NCBI GenBank assembly: GCA_035235625.1
Contig: CP141146.1
Location: 25,166,501-25,230,500 of the forward strand
Source: Saururus chinensis
Taxonomy: Eukaryota > Streptophyta > Magnoliopsida > Piperales > Saururaceae
Direction: 5' to 3'
Length of the DNA stretch: 64,000 bases
A program made the translations under genes and the position numbers. This document shows positions 56,229 through 64,000 of this stretch, piece after piece. The notes under the pieces are model-generated. The model was not told where the DNA came from. It saw nothing but the letters and a program-made list of their open reading frames with translations, and ran no database searches. How positions within the stretch are numbered: the first letter of the stretch is position 1; every line of letters begins with the position of its first letter.

Positions 56229-57666
56229 CAGTGTTTTAAAAACCGGACCGGACCGGCCGGTTCGACCGGGTTCAACCGGACCCGGTGTAAAAAGCGGGCC
56301 GGTTTAAATGAATTTCCGGGTTAGTTTAACCCGGCCGGGTCAGCGTGACTCGGCCGGTTAAACCGGTAACCCGGTCTTCCGGTCCGGTCCGGTTTTTTGA
56401 ATAAAAAAAAACAAAATCGCGAGGCAGAGGCTGGATCGGGATTTTCGATTTGGAGTCTGGACGAGGAGCTCAAAGGCGGGCGGGATTTTCGATTCGGAGA
56501 TGGAGGACGACTTCGTCCTTCACACTGACGGGCTTGACGGCTTCTTCTTCGCTGCTGTTTTTGATGAATGATGGCCATGCCGGTTATTCTTCACATGCTG
56601 TTTATAGCCTTAAACCCTCATCTGAGGTCGCCGGCGGCCGGCCGACGGAGCTTCCTCAACGCTCCTCGCAGAAGAGTGAGCAGCTAGCGATCGATCCTGC
56701 TGGAAGTTGATGGTACAGTTCTTGATTTCCCAGTACTTGGGTTTTTTCTCGATTCAGCGAGACTTTTATGTCTGTTGCAATCTATTGGATGTTCTTCCCT
56801 TCTGGTTTCTTTGAGGATTCAAGGGGCTGGCTCCTTCTGGTCTCTTTGAGGATTAAAGGGGCTGGCTACAGGCGGTATTCATCTTCGGCTAAGGAGTAAA
56901 AACCTCAATATAATCAAGCCGTGGCTATCGCTCTGAGAACCGGAGTTCTTTTATGTATGTCATTCTTTATGTCTACCTTATGTGTGCAGGTGGAAGGGGA
57001 CTCAACATTCTTCTAAAATATTAAAAAGTCAGCTTTTTTCTTCTTGGCTCTTTCAGTCTTTATGTTCTATATTTGACTGTATTTGGGCCTTTTTTCTTCC
57101 TGGCTCTTTCAATCCTTACGTTTTTTGTTTGACAATATCATTTGGGCTTGTGAATGGAAAATTTTCAAATACAATATTTTCTACTATTGTTTTTTATAAA
57201 TTTTTTATGCACTTCTTTAATAGATACAATCTAATCTTTTATTATTGATGTTTGTTGTGTTTCCTCTTACAGTTATACTACGTAAATAAAATTAAAATGA
57301 GTGGTGTTGGAAATTAACAAGGGGGTCGCAACAATTAAAGACAAAATTAGATTGAAACTCATGAATATTTGTTTATATTTCTGATTATGTTAAAACTATG
57401 ACGTTAGAACTATGAAGCATTCATGTTTCTTAATTATGTTAGTTTGAACTTTGAATGAATAATAATTTAATTAGTTAAATAGGTTAAGTGAGATTTTGTA
57501 CCAGATTTGAACAGGTTTAGCTATTTTTTTTAGTATTACGCGGAAACTCTTTGTAAATTATCTTTAGTTGATGACGTCATCCCCCGGGTCGACCCACGGT
57601 TCAACCGGGTCGACCCCGCCCAGCCATTAATCCGGGTCAGGGTCCGGGCCGGGTTTTAAAACATTG
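56229..57666. mobile_element. hAT-2: complete non-autonomous hAT element
   Basis: A 1,438-bp element with terminal repeats CAGTGTTTTAAAAACCGG and (inverted) CAATGTTTTAAAACCCGG (16 of 18 identical), flanked by a perfect 8-bp duplication GTTTATAG (56221-56228 and 57667-57674), the hAT signature. Both subterminal regions are rich in CCGG/ACCGG motifs. The interior has no transposase frame. It is a sister of hAT-1 (8605-10040). It lies just downstream of fragment B. Confidence 0.93.
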
Positions 57667-57674
57667 GTTTATAG

Positions 57675-58370
57675 TTTATATTTTCACCTCTGTCTATATA
57701 ATGGATTACGGAAATAGTCAACAAGGACATATGGCACTTGGGAAGTTAAACATAAGGAGACCTTTTTGTCAGTGTTTGACATGTTGGACTGACGTGATGG
57801 GAAAGAGACAGGCCTATGAAAAGAGGTTGATTAATTATCATTTGTTAGTCTTACCATATTGATCATTAGTTAAGTGCTTTGCCAGCAGTCAAATGACATA
57901 ATGGCGACAACTTACAGGGCTTACGAACGGAAAATATAAAAATTTACGCATCAGTTTTAATTGCACTTGACAAATGGGGTCATCACTTCTAAATCCAACC
58001 AAAATAAATGTGGGGTTTTTATTGTGTAAATATCACTGTTTAAGTGACTCATTAAAATTATTTAAAAATTTTAATTATTAATTATTAAGTTTTATAGTAG
58101 GCTTGCTGAACTATTATTAAACAGACTTTATACTTCAACACTGACAAGTAGTGGTGAGAATATTTTAGTACTTTTTAGGGTGTAAGAGTTTAAAACTCAC
58201 TTGTCATGCATAGAGTCTATCATTGATTCGATGTAGTGATTTAGACTATGCGGGGGATCTATATTATAGGAAATCTATTGTCGAATTTGTCTTCATGTTT
58301 GGAGGTGAGGTATATCATAGGCAAGAAAGAAATAGAAGAGTGTTTCTAAGTCTATAATGGAAGCTAAGTT
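57675..58370. other. Unassigned spacer
   Basis: AT-rich, no convincing frame. The right-hand part probably already belongs to the copia relic that follows. Confidence 0.3.
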
Positions 58371-58373
58371 TTA

Positions 58374-58675
58374 TATATGCAGTATTACAGCTTCCCAGGC
58401 AGTATAGATAAAAGAGTTTCTCGCAAGATTGGGGTTAGAAATTGGATTGATGTGCCTGTCTAGATTTATTATGATAATCTGACAATCATGTCGACACTTA
58501 AGAATCGAGAGATCAGTGCTAGGGGTAAGCACATTGAAGTGTATTATTATTATATTTTTAACATGCTGCATTAGGGAAAAGTGATTGTGAGTTATATTCC
58601 TACTGCTGAGATGTTGGTGAATCTGTTCATTAAGGCCTTAACGACGAATCTATTTTCTAAGCATGCATATAGTAG
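58374..58675 (+). pseudogene. Ty1/copia RNase H C-terminus
   Basis: Residual frames read ASQAV, then IKEFLARLGLEIG, and in a second frame YYDNLTIMSTLKNREISARG, KHIEVYYYYIFNML and VIVSYIPTAEMLVNLFIKAL. This is the known end of copia RNase H (Asp-Asn, Lys-His-Ile-Glu/Asp-Val motifs). Stops and a frameshift are present. Confidence 0.75.
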
Positions 58676-58679
58676 GGGA

Positions 58680-59500
58680 TGTTGGACTAGGGTATGGGCT
58701 CGGGCCCATTTTGGTCCATATTATTCATTGTCCGAGTGAGCCAGCACGAGCCACGGGGTCTAAGGTTAGTGGGGGCAGTCATGCCGACCATGAGCCATCG
58801 CGATACTAATTCTATTAAGACTCATATTCGTCACACACGCACACTAAGCATATAACTAGAATGTTCATTAACACATTATGGGGCCCGACTCACGAATTAA
58901 GTGTCGATAGTTTGACCCATGGTAAGTGACGGGTCGACCCTGTTGCGGGCTGGCCTCCACAGGTTCTAAGAGACATAGCACGCTCCCATTGTGTCAGACC
59001 CTTGAAAAAAAGCCAAAAAATTTCAGTAGGAAGTCCTTTCAATTAAGCACAATAATGAAGCCCAATTAAGAGAAAATGAAAGAGGGTATAAAAGTGAAAG
59101 AAGGGGGGAGGAGTGCCCTAAGTGGTCCGCCCCTCTCCTCTCCTCTCCCCTCTCCCAATCAGCCCCCTTCTTCCCCCTTGGTGCGGCCTCCCTTGTGATT
59201 TTGGGGAGAATCCTGCTGGCCGCCCCTCTCTTCGCCTCTCTTCCGCTCCTTTAGAGAGGCAATTGAAGGGGATTACTCTCCTCACTGATTTGGGCTTCTA
59301 AGACAATGTGGTTGACATCTTCCTTATTGAGATTTCAAGCCAAGATCAAGGCTTAAGAGGGATCTACACATAAGAGGTAAAAACCTTATCCTATGTTAAT
59401 TTAATTTTGTACAATTGCAAACAGATGATCATGTGAATGATTGAGGATGTGCTTGGGGCTATTCAGCTCAAGGTAAATGAGTTATTGTTCCCAAATTTCA
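58680..59500 (+). mobile_element. 3' LTR of the copia relic (right end uncertain)
   Basis: TGTTGGACTAGGGTATGGG starts right after a purine-rich AGTAGGGGA, as expected for PPT and LTR. A TATA-like GGGTATAAAAGTG lies at about 59093, followed by a CT-rich leader. No 5' LTR is in the window, so the end cannot be set. Confidence 0.55.
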
Positions 59501-59697
59501 TTTTGATTATTTACATGCTCTTGTTTGGATAAATTATTGCTTATGAAATTATATTTGTAAGTTTCTTTGTATAGTTTATTAATCAAAGAATCAATTTTTA
59601 TGCTATGTGCCTCCCCCTTGGTCCAAGGACCGCCACGCTTCAGCTTGTGAGCCACTCTTCACATACAAGTAAAGAAGAATAAAGCTATTTATTATAA

Positions 59698-60323
59698 GAA
59701 CGCCAGTGTCCCCCAAAACAAAGTGAAAATGTGTTTTTTTTTTATTATTTCATTCCCCCATATCTCCCCCATCATTTTACTTATACTTCCCCCACTACAC
59801 TAAACCCCACTCTTCTTTCTTTTGGCAATGGCGACGACAATGGCGACATGGACTCCGGTGCCCACGCAACCAGTCTACGCACCGGTGGACCCAGCGCAGC
59901 CTACGTTGGCCATGCGCAGTGCAGCCAGATTTGGCTGCGCTCGCCGCGGCCTGTGCTGGCCGTGTGCGTTGCGGCCAGCTCTGGCCGTGCGCAGTCAGAT
60001 CTAACCACGGTTTGTGCTGGCCATGCGCGCTACAGCCAGATCTGGCCGCAACCTGTGCTGGCTATGTGTGGCGCTGCTAGATTTGGCCGCACGCTGAACT
60101 GGCGACACATGCTAGAGCACTGCCAGTCCGGCATGGATCTGACCCCGGTGGCACCAGCGTCGATGACCAAAGTTTCAACGGAGAAGAACAAGGGGAAGGG
60201 GGAGAAGTTGGGTAAATTTTGTTTTTTAAGTATGAAGGATAAGTGGAAGATTTTAATAAAGGAGGTTAGGGTAAAGAAGAAAAGGGGACACAGGAAAAAA
60301 GTGGGGTATGAATAGCCACCTTC
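59698..60323. mobile_element. Candidate MULE-like non-autonomous element
   Basis: A 626-bp GC-rich interval flanked by an exact 9-bp direct repeat TTATTATAA (59689-59697 and 60324-60332), the size of a Mutator target duplication. The ends (GAACGCC... and, inverted, GAAGGTGG...) share only GAA and a few bases, so a terminal repeat is not convincing, and the 9-mer is AT-rich. Inside, a GTGCTGGCCATGCGC-type unit recurs several times (about 59890-60090). A 194-codon frame (59731-60315) has no recognisable domain. Confidence 0.35.
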
Positions 60324-60332
60324 TTATTATAA

Positions 60333-60825
60333 AGTACATATTTATCACAACATGCGCCTTTCATTAAAGAACATCCATTTTCACTTGGATGAGACGCTTG
60401 TAATTAACCCAAACACGTTAACTGGAATCAGTTTAGTGAGATTGCGTAAACTTAAAGAATATGGCTATTATAATAGTACATCATAAGAAACCTTCTTATA
60501 GAGCTCTTCTGGTAACCTTTCTTCACACAAACCGTAACAACATGCCCTCTGTACCTTCTTAGGGATGATGTCTACAGTAAACAAATGCTAAAAAGAACCA
60601 CAAAAATTAATATGGGTTATAAAATGCTTGATCACATACAACCGGAAAGATTATTATCTCAATTAGGTTCCGAATTCCCAGCTAATGAAAGTCTCATTGT
60701 ACTTCGCCTAAGCCATAACTCGCACATAAACATGTAAAAACATCAAAATCTTTCGGAACAAGATGCCAGAGAAAATGCTTCGGAACCTTCGACAAATTAT
60801 TATGTAATCTCTTGTTCTTCTGCGG
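60333..60825. other. Upstream region of gene C
   Basis: No gene or repeat recognised. Probably holds promoter elements of the ankyrin-PGG gene C. Confidence 0.3.
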
Positions 60826-60835
60826 CTTTAAATAG
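60826..60835 (+). promoter_or_regulatory. Candidate TATA box of gene C
   Basis: CTTTAAATAG lies about 170 bp ahead of the chosen ATG, with a plausible leader between. By-eye prediction. Confidence 0.3.
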
Positions 60836-61006
60836 CGGAATATCCAAAGTTGGAACAATGAGACCCTTGCTGTGTTTACTCCGAAGCCTTGCTGTCTTGA
60901 CCCATCCCTGGAACTTTCATATGAAAATATGTCGTCTCATATACTGATATACATATCACGTCCTCCCAGCAGCTCAAGTTCCTTGTATGTGTCTGCAAGA
61001 GTAGCA

Positions 61007-62358
61007 ATGGATCCTAGGCTGTTCGAGGCAGCTAGAGCTGGGGATGTGGCCATGTTGCAGAGGATACTTCAAGATGATCCCACTGCTCTCCATAGAGTGG
61101 TGATCAGCTCCAATGGAGAGACTCCTCTTCATATTGCAGCTTTGCTTGGCCACTCAGAATTTGTCAGGGCAGTGCTGGCTGGAAATCCTGCATTGGCCCG
61201 TGATTGCAACGAGCAAGGATCTTCTCCTTTGCACTTGGCTGCGGCAAATGGCCACGTACAAGTGGTTGAAGAGCTCCTGAAGGTGGGCAACGACCTCTGC
61301 TTGCTGCGAGACAATGGCGGAAGATTGCCACTTCATGTTGCTGCCCGGAAAGGATGGGCTGATGTCCTGGCTAAATTGATCACTGAAAGACCAGACTCCA
61401 TTAGAGAATTAAGCGATGGCGGTGACACGGTTCTCCATCTGAGCGTAAGAATTAAACGGGTTTAACTTGTCGATTCTGCTATTAGCAGCTTTAATTTTGG
61501 TTCTTCGTGCAGACCACAAGACTTGTGTTGAGGTGCCCTGGAATCGACGTGAATGCAACAAACAGGAGAGGAGCCACTGCCCTGGCTGTGCTACTGGAGT
61601 CTCCCCGTGGGCACAGCGACGTGCAACTGGAGCAGAATCTTCTTGCAGCCTGGGGGAAACTAGAAAGGAGCCCATCCTTTCCCAAAAGTCATGTACAAAC
61701 TCCTACCATGCGGAGCAGCCTCCGGCGAAGCAGCGGGAAAGATAAAAAACAACACAGCAAGTGGCTGAAAGATACACGCAGCACGCTCATGGTGGTGGCC
61801 ACACTGATCGCCACCATCACTTTCACGGCAGCAGTGAATCCACCGGGTGGGTATTATTTACATACAGCAGATGACGGGTCTTCCGATGCCGATGACGGGC
61901 ATGTGATCATCGGCGGCACGCCTCTGTACAATGTCTTCATGGTATTTGATGTGATTGGGCTCTCGGCTTCCCTGTGCATAATACTGTTATTGATTGTGAT
62001 ACCATCGAGATGGAAGTTACTCATGACAATCTTGGTGAGGGTCATGTTTGTCGCCATTATTGCCACCGCAAAGGCATATTTCTTTCTTACGTTGCAAATT
62101 ATTCCCTCGACGAACTTGTTCGCACGTCGTCTGCTGCTGGTTTTCTTTTGTGCTTGGACTGTGATCATGACAATCGCCCTCTCGTGTCAGCTTGTGCAAG
62201 GAGTGACTTGCTTCCTTAAGAAATTGGGGCTGAACATGAAGAAGATGTGTATCGCAAAATTGTTCATCATTATTTTCTTAGGTTCTCTCGTCGGATTTGC
62301 TTATTTTTTGATGAAGGGAATGGGGATATTCACCCTATGGGAACCAGTATATTATTAG
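61007..62358 (+). CDS. Ankyrin-PGG membrane protein, gene C
   Basis: An ACD6/ITN1-like ankyrin protein, expected in the plasma or endomembrane and involved in stress or defence signalling. Exons by eye are 61007-61444 and 61513-62358 (donor AGC/GTAAGA, acceptor GTGCAG, phase 0), giving about 427 aa. Residues 1-146 hold three to four ankyrin repeats (GETPLHIAALLGHSEFVRAV, SPLHLAAANGHVQVVEELL, RLPLHVAARKGWADVLAKL, then DTVLHLS). A variable linker leads to the PGG domain (LMVVATLIATITFTAAVNPP) and about four membrane helices ending in LWEPVYY. An upstream in-frame ATG exists at 60872, but the MDPRLF start is conserved with gene A. It lacks the ankyrin segment VKENHFQVVDFL...KQVQ found in gene A, and its linker is read in a different frame from gene A's over about 40 residues. 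It may still be functional. Confidence 0.82.
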
Positions 62359-62832
62359 GTTCGATGTTGGACTTCGGTCTTGTATAATAAGATGGACGGG
62401 TGTTACTATTTATAACAATTAAAGTCTCTCTCTTTCTATTTAATTTTTTACAAGAACTATTAAGTACAACATAACCAAACTCAAGCGAAAGGCCTATTCG
62501 TTATAGCTAATTCATTTGTGCCGGTTACATACCAGACATATATTATACTATGATCCACAAAATGCATCAAAGATGAATAAGAACAAATAAAGAAAAAAGA
62601 TTCGAAACTAAATAAGAACTTCATTTCAATCAGTACATTTATCAATCAACTTTTCTCAGCTGATATTCTCGAAGTTCCTTTAAAAAAAATTTAAAATACA
62701 GAAAAAAAAATTCAACTGGGAATTGAGTTCGAGCCTTGCACCAAATAATATTATTTGAATTTAAACTTTGTGACTAAATTGAAAAACAGTTTTTGGCAAT
62801 TGGACTAATATTTTTGACTAATGAAAGAATCC
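62359..62832 (+). other. 3' UTR and flank of gene C
   Basis: The stretch 62411-62520 (TATAACAATTAAAGTCTCTC and on) is homologous to 55521-55622 in the middle of the broken A/B pair, which identifies that sequence as a former 3' UTR. Beyond 62520 nothing is recognised. Confidence 0.55.
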
Positions 62833-63019
62833 CGTTTATATGAGCTCAGGCTCATGCGCGCTTGCGTAAGCCCGGCTCTATGATTAATCGGATTTACATT
62901 GGCCCATAATCCTGAGAGATATTTTAACCCCTTAGTGTTATGGACCGTTAAATGTAAATCTAATGGCCCATGGAGCCTAGGCTCACGCAGATACATGTGA
63001 GCCTAGGCTCATATAAACG
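62833..63019. repeat. Foldback MITE-like element
   Basis: About 187 bp with inverted ends CGTTTATATGAGCTCAGGCTCA and, on the other strand, CGTTTATATGAGCCTAGG. A second inner inverted pair (GATTTACATT and AATGTAAATC) makes most of it foldable. No clear target duplication. The AGCCTAGGCTCA motif occurs twice more inside. Confidence 0.6.
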
Positions 63020-63025
63020 TTTTTT

Positions 63026-63028
<3 letters not shown>

Positions 63029-63079
<51 letters not shown>
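63029..63079. repeat. (AT)n microsatellite
   Basis: About 25 uninterrupted AT units, directly after the foldback element. Confidence 0.97.
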
Positions 63080-63084
<5 letters not shown>

Positions 63085-63117
63085 AGGATGCCCGTAGGCT
63101 ATTTTTGTGCGGGTATG

Positions 63118-64000
63118 TGATACACTAAAATAATGTTCAATTAAATATTATACATTTTGAATTGCAATCCTATTTTATGTTAATTCATTTCTGATTTGGG
63201 ATATTTATGTTTTAAATAAGTTAGTTAGACCTTAATTGAGTTTATATGTCTAAACAGACTTCAACAGGATCCAACTGGAAGAGGAAGTTAAGCCCAACTA
63301 CTTAAAACTATTTAAAAGTCAAGAATGGGCTCCTAATGGTCTAAACATGCATGGAATGGTTGAACAAAACCTTGTGGACCCGTTTGATTTAAGATTTGTA
63401 TGAATAGAACTAAATTAGGAAAGAAGCTGATTTAGACAGATTGACATAGTCTTAGTATTTCAATCATATTTGTTTATGTATAATTCAGATTAATACGATT
63501 CTGGTGGCAATGGAAAGAAGACTTCTGTGGCTACAAATGTTATTTCAGGAAGAAATTCCAAAGTCTAAAGATATATGGGTCTAATAAGGTAATCAATCAG
63601 GATGCAATCTAGAGATATGATTTCACTTTCCTCTTTGACGCAACCCCTTCTATTCCTATAAATAGAGGGGTGCACGTGATAGATGGATCATCTCCTCCTC
63701 TTTGGAGCTCTCTTCTCCTATTTTCTTTTCTCATTTTGTATTTTTGTTTTTAGTTTTATTGTAATGGCGTTCTAAAGCTCTCAAGCTAAGGTTAGGAATG
63801 AAGTTTGTACTTGATGTTTAATGGATACTTTGATTCAAGTAAGTTCTTTATTATTTTTAAATTGATGTTTCATATTTAAGGAGTTTATAATCTATATAAT
63901 TATTTGATTCAGCGTTGACGAAAGGCACGCCGAATGCTTATAATTCTCTGTGATTATATACTTAATACTTTCACGTAGTAAACAATCAATTATTATTGTT
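63118..64000 (+). mobile_element. Diverged LTR of the 33-40 kb family, cut by the window end
   Basis: Starts TGATACACTAAAATAATG and aligns with the LTRs at 33367 and 39260, including the TATA-like CTATAAATAGAGGGG. A block of about 190 bp is missing near 63585. The distal part has changed more. The right end lies outside the window. Confidence 0.8.

Noticed and set aside
59731..60315. 194-codon frame as a gene
   Set aside because: It is GC-rich and internally repetitive, with no domain, and lies inside a candidate transposon with a poly-Phe start from a T run.

Overview
This window is a stretch of flowering-plant nuclear DNA, most likely eudicot. The evidence is spliced plant-type genes (an F-box/LRR gene and an ankyrin-PGG cluster) inside AT-rich DNA made largely of nested plant transposons: MULE, CACTA, hAT, Ty3/gypsy, Ty1/copia and solo LTRs. 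I cannot name the species. Only two genes look intact: an F-box protein of 522 aa (13718-15723, three coding exons) and an ankyrin-repeat/PGG membrane protein of about 427 aa (61007-62358, two exons).

Layout. 1-3048: a decayed MULE (MuDR-like) transposase on the minus strand. 3049-7892: a complete non-autonomous CACTA element (TSD ATC) built from palindromic TTAGCGACG repeats, CT tracts and two GC-rich modules. 8605-10040: a non-autonomous hAT. 10111-15760: the F-box gene with a probable 3.5-kb intron in its 5' UTR. 18819-about 23600: a truncated gag-protease retroelement. About 24240-43177: a minus-strand Ty1/copia gag relic broken up by later insertions. One is a 4.8-kb solo LTR (TSD CTTAC) that holds another solo LTR (TSD GAACC). 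Another is a long LTR (TSD ATGAT) that holds a 7.3-kb gag-protease LTR element of the Athila/Tat type. 45846-53169: a second CACTA-type element carrying a decayed Ty3/gypsy chromovirus inserted into one of its own repeat motifs. 54183-62358: the ankyrin-PGG cluster, comprising one broken gene, one fragment and one intact gene, separated by a second hAT copy (TSD GTTTATAG), a copia tail and a small TIR-type candidate. 62833-64000: a foldback element, an (AT)n run and a further LTR of the 33-40 kb family.

The most unusual signals are these. (1) Three GC-rich modules in the two CACTA elements share one minus-strand promoter-like design: an inverted repeat of E2F-like GCGAAATTT half-sites a few bases upstream of a TATA-like box. 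(2) The two gag-protease retroelements share a non-coding internal block that looks more conserved than their coding part and stops at the polypurine tract, after which their LTRs are unrelated. (3) The ankyrin-PGG genes were remodelled by deletions, one of which put a former intron-internal GTAAG directly after an exon as a usable splice donor. All reading was by eye; identities are estimates.
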